Assembly (NCBI GenBank): GCA_030616665.1
Contig: JAUWWX010000028.1
Location: 1 to 9,019, forward strand
Direction of reading: 5' to 3'
Length of the DNA: 9,019 bases
DNA from: an archaeon
GTDB lineage: Archaea; Iainarchaeota; Iainarchaeia; Iainarchaeales; GCA-2688035
Under the pieces are notes generated by a model. That model was given only the letters and a program-made list of their open reading frames with translations. It ran no database searches and was not told where the DNA came from. Position 1 is the first letter of the stretch. The number at the start of each line of letters is the position of its first letter. Below, piece after piece: positions 1 to 5,777 of this stretch. The translations under genes were made by a program, and so were the position numbers.

Positions 1-109
1 CGACAAGCCTGTGCATGTTGCTTTTAAGCAGGTTTAGTCTCTTTTTGTAATTGGGTTTTCCGTCCCTTCTTCTCCTAAAGCTAACCTTGAAAGTACTTTT
101 TCCAGCCAT
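1..109 (-). CDS. rpl18: Ribosomal protein L18 (uL18), N-terminal part
   Basis: The first 36 codons; the gene runs out of the window at position 1. The peptide starts MAGKSTFKVSFRRRRDGKPN and continues YKKRLNLLKSNMHRLV. This matches the archaeal L18 opening: a (Y/F)KV-x-FRRRR-(E/D)-GK segment, then YKKRL-x-LLKS and RLV. L18 binds 5S rRNA with L5 in the central protuberance. Position directly after L19e (six-base gap) is the canonical archaeal order, with S5, L30, L15 and SecY expected beyond. The ATG at 109 is the only sensible start. The 5S-binding core is not visible here. Confidence 0.93.
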   Translation of the reverse strand, partial: MAGKSTFKVSFRRRRDGKPNYKKRLNLLKSNMHRLV

Positions 110-115
110 GCCAAA

Positions 116-562
116 CTACCCCTTTCTTTCCTCAACCGCTGCCTTCAAATACTTTTTTCCCTTGAAGTAGCCGCCTTTAATCCTTTTGTACAGCCTCCTG
201 TAGCCCACTTTTTCAACCGCTTTTCCCTTTTCCTTCTTCAACTGCCTAAGCATTTTCCTCTGGCTCCTGACATTCTTTATCCACGTTGACTTCTTCTCGC
301 TCCTGGCTTTCTTTGTTCCCTTTCTCTTTCCTTTGCCCCTCTTCCTGCCTTTCTTCCTTTTTTGGTGCAAAATCCTGGCCCTGCCCCTGCTCTGACTGTT
401 CTGCATTTTCTTCTTTATCACGCCTTCCTCTATGAGGGTCCTTACATCCTCCTTTGTCATCACTGACTTGACCTTGTCTCCTTTATCTGGATCGAGCCAA
501 ACCCTGTTCACTCCACATTTCAAAACCAAGGTCGCCATTCTCTTAACCTTTTCTTGTCGCAT
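116..562 (-). CDS. rpl19e: Ribosomal protein L19e (eL19)
   Basis: 148 residues, normal length. L19e is an archaeal/eukaryal large-subunit protein that reaches toward the small subunit and makes an intersubunit bridge through its long C-terminal helix. The hallmark N-terminus is seen as RMATLVLKCGVNRVWLDPDK (8-27), then TKEDVRTLIEEGVIKKK (36-52), the SRGRAR motif at 58-63 with a glycine/lysine/arginine-rich linker (KKGRKRGKGKRKGTKKAR), and the C-terminal helix (TWIKNVRSQRKMLRQLKKEK, then YRRLYKRIKGGYFKGKKYLKA). The start at 562 is chosen because the family carries about eight residues before the conserved (L/M)A-x-(L/V/E)-LKCG segment. The gene ends in TAG six bases before L18. No unusual extension. 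Confidence 0.96.
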   Translation of the reverse strand: MRQEKVKRMATLVLKCGVNRVWLDPDKGDKVKSVMTKEDVRTLIEEGVIKKKMQNSQSRGRARILHQKRKKGRKRGKGKRKGTKKARSEKKSTWIKNVRSQRKMLRQLKKEKGKAVEKVGYRRLYKRIKGGYFKGKKYLKAAVEERKG

Positions 563-568
563 CTTTTT

Positions 569-573
569 TCACC
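569..573 (-). promoter_or_regulatory. Ribosome-binding site of L19e
   Basis: GGTGA six bases before the L19e ATG; its TGA is also the L32e stop codon. It supports the start at 562 over the second ATG at 538. Confidence 0.6.
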
Positions 574-1198
574 TATTCAAAACCAAAATCTTCAATTCAT
601 CCGCTTTCCTCAGCATAGCTGCCTTTTTTTTCCTGCCGATTTTTCCGCTCAACCTAGCGGCAACCCTTTCTTTTTCCTTTTCCAAGTCAAAAAGCTGCTG
701 CATGTTCAGCACAAGCCTCTCCCTGTATCCACTAGGATGCACAAACCTAATCTCCCTGCTCGTCCTATAGCCTGTGCCAGGCACAAGCCCGTCCTCTTTC
801 TTGAAATAAATGTCTATTCCCCTGGGTTTTCTCCACTTCTGCCACTTCCTGTTGCTAACCTTTCTAATGCTTCTCTTTCCAAAACGGCCCCTAAACATCC
901 TCCTCTTCTTCTCTTTGACAAGCCTTGACAGTCTCTTAACCTCATTACTCTTCGCAATCTTAATCAGCTTTTTCTTAGCGCCCTTTTCCTTTTCTTTTGT
1001 GGGTTTTTTCTTAGCGTCCTTTTCCTTCTTTTCAGGTTCTTTCGCAGACCTTTCACTTTTTTTCCCAGTGGGCTTTTTTGCCTTTTTTCCGGCCTTTTTT
1101 CCAGCGTCTTCCTTTCTCTCAACTGCCTTGCTAGGCTTTTTGTGTTGCTCCTTGCCAGGCTTTTTCTTTTCAGGCTTGTCTTTCTTCTCTTCGGCCAT
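569..1198 (-). CDS. rpl32e: Ribosomal protein L32e (eL32) with long basic N-terminal extension
   Basis: 209 residues from the ATG at 1198; typical archaeal L32e is about 125-145. The protein occurs only in archaea and eukaryotes and binds 23S rRNA on the large-subunit surface. The core is at about 77-209: RLVKEKKRRMFRGRFGKRS, KWQKWRKPRGID (118-129; W-(R/K)-x-PRG(I/L)D is diagnostic), GYRTSREIRFVHPSGYRERL (143-162; HPSGY diagnostic), AARLSGKIGRKKK and the ending KADELKILVLNR. Residues 1-76 are a Lys/Glu/Pro/Ala extension (KKKPGKE, KKAGKKAKKPTGKK) with no recognisable fold. A longer reading from 1252 runs inside the L6 gene and is rejected: GGAG sits ten bases before the ATG at 1198, which follows the L6 stop by one base. 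This is the only tail here placed at an N-terminus. Confidence 0.93.
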   Translation of the reverse strand: MAEEKKDKPEKKKPGKEQHKKPSKAVERKEDAGKKAGKKAKKPTGKKSERSAKEPEKKEKDAKKKPTKEKEKGAKKKLIKIAKSNEVKRLSRLVKEKKRRMFRGRFGKRSIRKVSNRKWQKWRKPRGIDIYFKKEDGLVPGTGYRTSREIRFVHPSGYRERLVLNMQQLFDLEKEKERVAARLSGKIGRKKKAAMLRKADELKILVLNR

Positions 1199-1199
1199 T

Positions 1200-1757
1200 T
1201 TAGCTGTTCTCCTTCTTTTCCTGCATTGCCTTTTCAACAATAAATATTCCATCCTGGTAAATCCTCTTGTCCTTGCCTTTTACCTTGGTTGCCCTCTCGA
1301 TATTTGCAGCAGTCTGCCCAGCCGCCTCCTTATCACGGCTTTTCACAATGACTTCCTTGCCTTTCACAGTTACCGTTGCACCTGCTACAATCTTGGCAAT
1401 TCTTGCCCTCTTTTCCCCACTGAAGTTGTTGATTTCTACAGTGTTGCCTTTTACTACCACGTTCATTGGAAAGTGGCTGTAGACCATTGCCAGCCTGTAA
1501 ACGTATTCCTCTTGCAGACCTTTAACCATGTTTTTTATATGCGAGGAAAGGGTGTTAATCAAGGCGTTCATTCTCCTCGAAGCAGGTCTCCCAACAACAA
1601 TTAACCTGTCTTGTTCCTGCTTGAACGAAATGCCGTTTACCTTGAATTGCTTTGCCGTTTCCTTTCCCCCTTCTTTTATGGCAATAGTGTAGCCATCTAT
1701 TTCTACGCTGATGCCAGGCGGCAGAGTAACCGCCTTTTCAACCGAATTTTTCACCAT
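1200..1757 (-). CDS. rpl6: Ribosomal protein L6 (uL6)
   Basis: 185 residues, normal for archaeal L6, which lies at the base of the L7/L12-type stalk near the sarcin-ricin loop and the factor-binding site. It has the usual two tandem L6 folds: residues about 8-85 (VTLPPGISVEIDGYTIAIKEGG and GRPASRRMNALINTLSSHIKNMVKG) and about 90-180 (SHFPMNVVVKGNTVEINNFSGEK, DKEAAGQTAANIERATKVKGKDKRIYQDGIFIVEK in several pieces). RIYQDGIFIVE is the conserved archaeal C-terminal signature. AGGAGAGG lies upstream of the ATG, right after the S8 stop. The gene ends in TAA one base before the L32e ATG, and its last codons hold the L32e ribosome-binding site. Confidence 0.96.
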   Translation of the reverse strand: MVKNSVEKAVTLPPGISVEIDGYTIAIKEGGKETAKQFKVNGISFKQEQDRLIVVGRPASRRMNALINTLSSHIKNMVKGLQEEYVYRLAMVYSHFPMNVVVKGNTVEINNFSGEKRARIAKIVAGATVTVKGKEVIVKSRDKEAAGQTAANIERATKVKGKDKRIYQDGIFIVEKAMQEKKENS

Positions 1758-1771
1758 TTCAAAGTCCTCTC

Positions 1772-2164
1772 CTAATAAACATAGGCTATAAGCCTGCCTC
1801 CAACTCCTTTCTCTTTTGCTTCCCTGTGGGTGAGAACGCCCCTTGGCGTGCTAACAATAAGAATCCCTACATCCCTGGCTGGAAGATACCTCTTCTCAAA
1901 CTTTTCAAACTTGTTTTTCTTCACTGCATACCTTGGCTTAATGGCCTTGCATTCGTTGATTTTTCCAAGCAGGCCAATCCTGTAGATTCCGTCCCTGCCG
2001 TCCTCAATAAATTCAAATGACGAAATATAGCCCTTTGCCTGCATTACCTTGAGGATTTCCCCAAACAGTTTTGGAGCAGGCCTGTACATACACTCATTCT
2101 TTGATGCATTGTCGCTGTTCTTGATTGCAATTAATCCATCTGCTATTGGGTCTATCAAACTCAT
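1772..2164 (-). CDS. rps8: Ribosomal protein S8 (uS8)
   Basis: 130 residues, exactly the common archaeal length. S8 binds helix 21 of 16S rRNA and organises the central domain; in archaea as in bacteria it may also bind its own operon mRNA, which I could not test here. Seen are [20 protein letters not shown] (2-21), the RNA-binding first domain ([19 protein letters not shown]), [21 protein letters not shown] and the second-domain signature [20 protein letters not shown] (92-111) leading to the [11 protein letters not shown] ending, as in archaeal S8. The ATG at 2164 is chosen over GTG 2173. The gene ends in TAG, 14 nt before L6. Confidence 0.97.
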   Translation of the reverse strand: MSLIDPIADGLIAIKNSDNASKNECMYRPAPKLFGEILKVMQAKGYISSFEFIEDGRDGIYRIGLLGKINECKAIKPRYAVKKNKFEKFEKRYLPARDVGILIVSTPRGVLTHREAKEKGVGGRLIAYVY

Positions 2165-2169
2165 AAAAC

Positions 2170-2174
2170 TCACC
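2170..2174 (-). promoter_or_regulatory. Ribosome-binding site that decides the S8 start
   Basis: GGTGA lies five bases before the ATG at 2164 and touches the S14 stop. The frame is open to a GTG at 2173, but that GTG is inside this motif and cannot use it. Confidence 0.6.
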
Positions 2175-2332
2175 TAATCAAATTTCTTAAAGCCAAGTAG
2201 TTCGGCAACTTCCTTAAAGCATCTCCTGCAAACCTGTAGGTTGTACTTTCTTATGACCGCCTTCCTCGTTCCACAAATCCTGCAGCGCCTTTTCTTTTTC
2301 TCTTCCCTCTGGTTTCTTCTCTCTTCACTCAT
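2174..2332 (-). CDS. rps14: Ribosomal protein S14 (uS14), zinc-binding form
   Basis: 52 residues, the usual small archaeal S14. It binds 16S rRNA in the small-subunit head and completes its assembly. The zinc-binding pairs are C17-x2-C20 and C35-x2-C38 (CRICGTRK and CRRCFKE), followed by the family ending AxxLGFKKFD. The N-terminus is basic (MSEERRNQREEKKKRR). The ATG at 2332 overlaps the L5 stop (ATGA), and there is no clear ribosome-binding site, so it probably depends on L5 translation. Its TAG is followed directly by the S8 ribosome-binding site. It is short but unambiguous: all four cysteines, the length and the L5-S14-S8 order agree. Confidence 0.95.
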   Translation of the reverse strand: MSEERRNQREEKKKRRCRICGTRKAVIRKYNLQVCRRCFKEVAELLGFKKFD

Positions 2333-2844
2333 TGGAAAACAACCCCGAATTTTTTCTGAATGAATTGTATTGCCTCACTCTTTGCTATTACATGGTTTTT
2401 GCCAACCTTTTTACCCTGCACTTTCCTCCTCTTAATTCTGAAACCAGGTCTTTCCAAGGTAACCAAAACATCAAAGCCCTTTACCCCAAGGGCAGGGTCA
2501 TACTTTACGCCAGGCAAATCTATATACTCATGAATGCCAAAACCAAAGTTTCCCTGGTTGTCGAAGCATTTCTTGTTCAGGGCATTTCCTTTTGCAGCCA
2601 AAGCCATTTTCAAAAATTCTTCTGCTCTCGCCTTCCTCAAAGTTACCTTCAAGCCAATCGGCAGGCCTGGTCTGATGCCCCACTTGGGCTGCCTTACCCT
2701 GCACTTTGTCTGCACAGCCTTGCTGTTTGTTATCTTTTCAATTATCTTCTGGCCTACCTTCATTTCGTTTGGTTCAGGGCCAATGCCCATGTTTACGGTT
2801 ACTTTCGCAATCCTTATTTGTCGCATGTTGTTTCCTGAATTCAT
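2329..2844 (-). CDS. rpl5: Ribosomal protein L5 (uL5)
   Basis: 171 residues, normal for archaeal L5, which binds 5S rRNA and the P-site tRNA side of the central protuberance together with L18. Seen are MRQIRIAKVTVNMGIGPEP (7-25), RVRQPKWGIRPGLPIGLKVTLR (49-70), the cysteine-bearing segment KKCFDNQGNFGFGIHEYIDLPG (91-112), KYDPALGVKGFDVLVTLERP (114-133) and a basic segment leading to FIQKKFGVVF. Starts at residue 1 (ATG 2844) and residue 7 (ATG 2826) are both possible; a GGAG lies very close before the first and AGGAA six bases before the second. I keep the first because family members usually carry a few residues before MR(E/Q). The stop overlaps the S14 start as ATGA. Confidence 0.95.
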   Translation of the reverse strand: MNSGNNMRQIRIAKVTVNMGIGPEPNEMKVGQKIIEKITNSKAVQTKCRVRQPKWGIRPGLPIGLKVTLRKARAEEFLKMALAAKGNALNKKCFDNQGNFGFGIHEYIDLPGVKYDPALGVKGFDVLVTLERPGFRIKRRKVQGKKVGKNHVIAKSEAIQFIQKKFGVVFQ

Positions 2845-2850
2845 TGCTCC

Positions 2851-3567
2851 TCACTCTACCTTGATTACAGGCTTGTTGTCTCCAACAATTATAATGTTTG
2901 ATTCAACTGTTTTGAACTCTCCTTTCTTTGTTTCCAGCGTAACCAGCTTTGGCCTCTTCATCGTTCCTGCTACAAAATCCTTTACATTTGCCACGCTTCC
3001 TATATGCTTTCCGTCAATTACCAGGACTGTTTTCTTTGGTCCTTGCTTCAGCACCTTCAAAAGCTTCTGTTCTGGAACCTGAATCAAAAGGCTGTCTCCA
3101 ACCAATACCTCTATTTTCTTTTGCCTCATCGTCCTGCCATCATTTGTCGCAAGCTGCACAACACCCTTTGCAATGTTTTTCTTGCCCACAACCTTGCACA
3201 GCTTTTCCTTTTCGCCAAATTTCTCCTCGGAAAGCCTAAGCTTTCCCTTTTTGCTGAACAAAACCCTAAAGGTCTTCTTTTCCGGTACAACTGTAACCAA
3301 ATCAAACAATCCAACCGGTCTCTTGGGGTTTTTCACGACTTTTCCGTCAACCAAGACAAGGCCCCTATTTAAAATACCTCTTGCCTCCTTTGCGTTCCTT
3401 GCAACCTTTAACAAGTCCCTCAAAACAAACCCCAGTGCAGCACTGTTCTCTCTTCTGTGCGGGCCAGGCTTTGCCCTAATATGCCAAGTACGGTATTTCC
3501 TAAGCAATGGAATCGCCTTGCTTGCAGAAAGCCTTTTTTCGCTTTTTCCCTCTCCCTTCTTCGCCAT
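2851..3567 (-). CDS. rps4e: Ribosomal protein S4e (eS4)
   Basis: 238 residues with the ATG at 3567, the normal length. S4e is found only in archaea and eukaryotes and sits in the small-subunit body. Parts seen: basic N-terminus (MAKKGEGKSEKRLSASKAIP), TWHIRAKPGPHRRENSAAL (28-45; archaeal forms often have a similar W-x3-PxPGPH motif), an S4-like RNA-binding region (LRDLLKVARNAKEARGILNRGLVLVDGKVV, about 49-78), the central S4e domain through DGRTMRQKKIEVLVGDSLLI, and a C-terminal KOW motif (IDGKHIGSVANVKDF, 184-198). An in-frame TTG at 3573 lies between GGTG and the ATG and is rejected, because only two bases would separate it from the GGTGC motif. The 24-nt gap before it follows the L24 stop. 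No oddities. Confidence 0.96.
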   Translation of the reverse strand: MAKKGEGKSEKRLSASKAIPLLRKYRTWHIRAKPGPHRRENSAALGFVLRDLLKVARNAKEARGILNRGLVLVDGKVVKNPKRPVGLFDLVTVVPEKKTFRVLFSKKGKLRLSEEKFGEKEKLCKVVGKKNIAKGVVQLATNDGRTMRQKKIEVLVGDSLLIQVPEQKLLKVLKQGPKKTVLVIDGKHIGSVANVKDFVAGTMKRPKLVTLETKKGEFKTVESNIIIVGDNKPVIKVE

Positions 3568-3591
3568 CTTCAACGCACCTTCTTTTTTTCT

Positions 3592-4161
3592 TCAACTACC
3601 TTTTTCCTTTAAGGTTTTCCTTTTAAGCTTCCTTTTTCTCTTTTCCTGTGGTCTCTTCTTTTTTTCCTTTTCAGCTTCTTTCTTCTCTTTTCTAGGAATC
3701 TCTCCTTTTTCTTCCCTCTTTTTCTTTTCAGCTTTCTCTTTTCCTGTTGTTTCTTCTTTTTCTTCAGGGCTTTTCTTTTCAGTTTTCTCTTTCCCTTCCT
3801 TTGCAGGCTTCTTTGCACCGAAGCGCTTTGCGTCGCTCTTGTCAAGTTCGGTGACGAGCAGGTTTGATGCATGTACTGGCAGTGGTATTTCCTCGCCGCT
3901 TGCCTTCTTCCTTACCAGTTTATCAACAAAAACAACTCCTTTCTTGTAGTCAACGGCTGTGATTTTTCCACTGTTTCCCTTTTTTGTTCCCCTCAAAACC
4001 TTGACATTGTCTCCCTTTCTCAAAGGAATGCTTCTCGTTCGAAGCTGCTGGCTAAGCTTTTTGTCCAAGTGTGCAGCAAGGGACTGTTGTTTTCTGTGCA
4101 GAGGCTTGTGGTAATGGAATCTTCTCTGCTTCTTTGGCTTGCTTGACTTAACCTTATTCAC
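3592..4161 (-). CDS. rpl24: Ribosomal protein L24 (uL24) with basic repeat tail, GTG start
   Basis: 189 residues from GTG at 4161, against about 115-125 in most archaea. L24 is an assembly-initiating large-subunit protein near the exit tunnel. The core covers residues 1-114: SSKPKKQRRFHYHKPLHRK (6-24), SIPLRKGDNVKVLRGTKKGN (44-63) with the KOW loop KGNSGKITAVD, and VHASNLLVTELDKSDAKRF (96-114). The rest is a Lys/Glu tail with repeats GKEKTEKK, GKEKAEKK, RKEKKEAEK, ending in a strongly basic patch. Another GTG at 4170 would add three residues. I prefer 4161 because GGTGA lies five bases before it, the same spacing as at S8; no ATG is available. The tail's pure-purine composition leaves other frames open too, so a sequencing-error frameshift cannot be excluded near the end. 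Confidence 0.92.
   Translation of the reverse strand: MNKVKSSKPKKQRRFHYHKPLHRKQQSLAAHLDKKLSQQLRTRSIPLRKGDNVKVLRGTKKGNSGKITAVDYKKGVVFVDKLVRKKASGEEIPLPVHASNLLVTELDKSDAKRFGAKKPAKEGKEKTEKKSPEEKEETTGKEKAEKKKREEKGEIPRKEKKEAEKEKKKRPQEKRKRKLKRKTLKEKGS
3595..3819 (-). repeat. Purine-rich repeat region coding the L24 tail
   Basis: Imperfect direct repeats on the plus strand: CTTTTCAGCTTTCTC-type units near 3666, 3724 and 3775, and TTTCTCTTTTCCTGT near 3634 and 3733. They encode GKEKxEKK-like units. The strand asymmetry (almost pure pyrimidine on plus) is extreme here. Confidence 0.6.
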
Positions 4162-4166
4162 AGTTG

Positions 4167-4171
4167 TCACC
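4167..4171 (-). promoter_or_regulatory. Ribosome-binding site that decides the L24 GTG start
   Basis: GGTGA overlaps the L14 stop TAG and lies five bases before the GTG at 4161. The alternative GTG at 4170 is part of this motif, so it is less likely to be a start. Confidence 0.5.
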
Positions 4172-4569
4172 TAAATAATCGCCGAAGCGATTCCCGCGAT
4201 TTTTGGAAACCTTTCGCCAACCTCTTTTGCGATAACGCCTTTTATCTCACTTGCTTTGGGAAGCCCCTTCTCGTCAACCAAAACAACGGCATTGTCCTCA
4301 AACCTTACCCTCAAACCGTTTGGTCTGCGGTATTCCTTCTTGACTCTGACTATAACAGCCCTTTCAACCTTCGACCTGATTTCCGGCTTTCCCTTTTTCA
4401 CAACAACATTAACCATGCTTGCGATCCCTGCCTTTGGATTCATTCTTTTGTTTCCCTTAAAGCCCATCACGCTGATTATCTCAACAACCTTTGCCCCGCT
4501 GTTATCTGCGCAAACGCACCTGCTTTTCTGTGACAAGCCCTTTGTAACATTGCTGCTGATTGCCCTCAT
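4171..4569 (-). CDS. rpl14: Ribosomal protein L14 (uL14)
   Basis: 132 residues, the standard archaeal length, with no extension. L14 is a beta-barrel protein at the subunit interface near the sarcin-ricin loop, contacting L19e and L24e and forming intersubunit bridges. Seen are the archaeal N-terminus SNVTKGLSQKSRCVCADNSG (6-25), AKVVEIISVMGFKG, then VNVVVKKGKPEIRSKVERAV (53-72), the loop VRVKKEYRRPNGLRVRFEDN (74-93), and NAVVLVDEKGLPKASEIKGV (93-112), ending ERFPKIAGIASAII. The ATG at 4569 follows the S17 stop by three bases and has GGAG six bases upstream, inside the S17 end. It is clean and highly conserved. Confidence 0.97.
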   Translation of the reverse strand: MRAISSNVTKGLSQKSRCVCADNSGAKVVEIISVMGFKGNKRMNPKAGIASMVNVVVKKGKPEIRSKVERAVIVRVKKEYRRPNGLRVRFEDNAVVLVDEKGLPKASEIKGVIAKEVGERFPKIAGIASAII

Positions 4570-4572
4570 TTT

Positions 4573-5169
4573 TTACTCCGCCTGCTCAGCTCTAGGATGT
4601 TCCACTTTGCTTTCTTCCTGCTGTTCTTTGTCTTCTTCCTGCTGCCTTTTCCCTTCTTCCTGTTCTTCAGCACTTTCCTGCATTCTTTTCTCTTTTTTCT
4701 TCGCTGTTTGCTGTTCCTCTTTGCCTTCTTCCTGCATTCTTTTTCCGCTTTCTTCTGCTTTTTGCTGTTTCCCGCTTTCTTCCCTCAAGGCTGGCTCGCT
4801 TTCCTGCTCTTTGGTTTTGCCTGCTTCTTTCTCTTTTTTCTTTTCGTGGAAGGTGTCTTCCTCAACCTTCACAGTTCTCTTCTTTCCCATGACCTTCAAA
4901 ACAACAAAGCTCTTTGTCTTGCTCAGCTTCCTTGTTTCTCCAACCTTCACAATGTCGTCCTCTTTGGCATTTATGCAATCTGGGTTATGTGCATAAATCC
5001 TGCTCTTTGACTTTGCGTACCGCTCATATTTTGGGACATACCTTACAATTGTCCTTTCAACGACGACTGTCTTGCCGGGCTTTGCGCTGACAACCACGCC
5101 TGTGAATAGGGTTCCCCTAACGCTAATAACGCCGTGAATCGGGCATCTGCTATCACTGCATTCTGGCAT
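4573..5169 (-). CDS. rps17: Ribosomal protein S17 (uS17) with acidic Glu/Gln-rich tail
   Basis: 198 residues with the ATG at 5169, against about 105-115 for archaeal S17, an OB-fold protein binding 16S rRNA in the 30S body. The core spans residues 1-104: the archaeal N-terminus PECSDSRCPIHG, SVRGTLFTGVVVSAKPGKTV (17-36), RYVPKYERY (43-51), AHNPDCINAKEDD (60-72) and LSKTKSFVVLKV (82-93). From about 105 the chain is nearly all E, K, Q, R and A, with heptad-like units such as EEGKRQQ, EEDKEQQ. By my count it has 30 acidic and 22 basic residues, so it is net negative, unlike most other tails here. It may form a long single helix or coiled coil. An in-frame TTG at 5184 is possible, but the ATG with GGAGG just upstream fits the family better. 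Confidence 0.95.
   Translation of the reverse strand: MPECSDSRCPIHGVISVRGTLFTGVVVSAKPGKTVVVERTIVRYVPKYERYAKSKSRIYAHNPDCINAKEDDIVKVGETRKLSKTKSFVVLKVMGKKRTVKVEEDTFHEKKKEKEAGKTKEQESEPALREESGKQQKAEESGKRMQEEGKEEQQTAKKKEKRMQESAEEQEEGKRQQEEDKEQQEESKVEHPRAEQAE
4609..4740 (-). repeat. Degenerate 21-nt repeats in the S17 tail
   Basis: On the plus strand TTCTTCCTG or a close variant recurs at about 4612, 4633, 4653, 4673 and 4726. The first intervals are 20-21 nt, which is seven codons, and encode EE-x-KxQQ heptads. This suggests in-frame slippage growth of a helical tail. Confidence 0.6.
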
Positions 5170-5464
5170 CTTTCTTTCCTCCAAAATACTTTATCCTGTC
5201 CTCAGGTCTTTGTCCTAGCTTGCTGCAGTCAAGCAAAACCTTTTCCGCTCCAACATTAACCATCAATTTCACTTCCATTTTTGGCAGCTTTTTTTCACCT
5301 TTTCTTGTTTCAATCACAACCAAATTCTTTGTCTCATCCACAATCTTTCCCTGCAAGCCAATCCTACTCTTGTCACTGCTCTCAACTACCTCTGCCTGCA
5401 AACCAATCCATTCATGGCATGCAAGGTTTTCCTTTGTGATTCTGTAATTTTTTGCATTAAGCAT
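5153..5464 (-). CDS. rnp1: Ribonuclease P protein subunit Rpp29/Pop4
   Basis: 103 residues, the usual size for archaeal Rpp29. It partners Rpp21 on the specificity domain of RNase P RNA, which removes 5' leaders from pre-tRNA. Family features seen: a short N-terminal helix with HEWIGLQAEVVES (17-29), the Sm-like barrel strands GLQGKIVDETKNLVVIETRKG (36-56) and the final RPEDRIKYFGG (86-96), where RPEDR is diagnostic. AAGGAGGAG lies seven bases before the ATG, inside the end of aIF1, which it overlaps by eight bases; its 3' end overlaps the S17 start by 17 bases. These overlaps suggest coupled translation of aIF1, Rpp29 and S17. Archaeal operons commonly place this gene directly before S17. 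Confidence 0.93.
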   Translation of the reverse strand: MLNAKNYRITKENLACHEWIGLQAEVVESSDKSRIGLQGKIVDETKNLVVIETRKGEKKLPKMEVKLMVNVGAEKVLLDCSKLGQRPEDRIKYFGGKKDARMQ

Positions 5465-5759
5465 CGATTAACTCCTCCTTGAAACCCTGTTGCAACAACA
5501 TTTCCTTGACCTTGTCCTTGTGGTTTCCCTGCAAAATGATTTTCCCCTCCTTCAAAGTCCCACCGCAAGCCAGACTTTTCTTCAACTGCTTGGTCAGGCT
5601 GTCGGTGTCAACATCGTTGCCAAGACCGCTTACAATCGTAACGGTTTTCCTGAAACGCCTGTTATCAACCCTTATCTTTATCTTCTGCTGCTCCTTTGCA
5701 ATCTGCTCACAGATGCACAGGTTCTTTGGCAGCCCACATTTTGGGCAAATGTCTTCCAT
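5457..5759 (-). CDS. sui1: Translation initiation factor aIF1 (SUI1 family)
   Basis: 100 residues, full length for archaeal aIF1, which binds near the P site of the small subunit and enforces correct start-codon choice. The N-terminus has four cysteines, C5-x2-C8 and C15-x-C17, with the family phrase CPKCGLP, a probable small metal-binding knuckle. The SUI1 fold follows: KIKIRVDNRRFRKTVTIVSG (26-45), the basic loop and GLGNDVDTDSLTKQLKKSLACGGTLKEG region (46-73), then IILQGNHKDKVKEMLLQQGF (74-93). CGGT and LQGNH are family hallmarks. It has the strongest ribosome-binding site in the window and overlaps the Rpp29 start by eight bases. Its place between L29 and Rpp29 is conserved in many archaea. 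Confidence 0.95.
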   Translation of the reverse strand: MEDICPKCGLPKNLCICEQIAKEQQKIKIRVDNRRFRKTVTIVSGLGNDVDTDSLTKQLKKSLACGGTLKEGKIILQGNHKDKVKEMLLQQGFKEELIDA

Positions 5760-5769
5760 TAAACCTTTT

Positions 5770-5777
5770 TCACCTCC
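5770..5777 (-). promoter_or_regulatory. Consensus ribosome-binding site of aIF1
   Basis: GGAGGTGA, a full match to the archaeal 16S 3'-end complement, ten bases before the aIF1 ATG. Its last three bases are the L29 stop codon. It is the best such site in the window. Confidence 0.75.

Noticed and set aside
1199..1252. Longer L32e start inside L6
   Set aside because: No upstream signal; the ATG at 1198 sits one base after the L6 stop with GGAG ten bases before it.
810..1604. Long plus-strand open frame rich in Phe, Leu and Ser, resembling a membrane protein
   Set aside because: It is the antisense of the L32e Lys/Glu extension and part of L6; purine-rich coding strands read backwards give Phe/Leu/Ser. 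No ribosome-binding site or family resemblance.
3609..3872. Second minus-strand Lys/Arg-rich frame in the L24 tail, possible frameshift
   Set aside because: The L24 frame runs unbroken from the core through the tail to TGA; the alternate frame is open only because of composition.
3173..3949. Plus-strand frame with many Phe/Ser stretches
   Set aside because: Antisense shadow of S4e and the L24 tail, with the same cause.
4256..4996. Plus-strand Ser/Cys/Phe-rich frame
   Set aside because: Antisense of L14 and the S17 Glu/Gln tail; the Cys and Ser runs mirror the CTTCTTCCTGC repeats, not a real protein.
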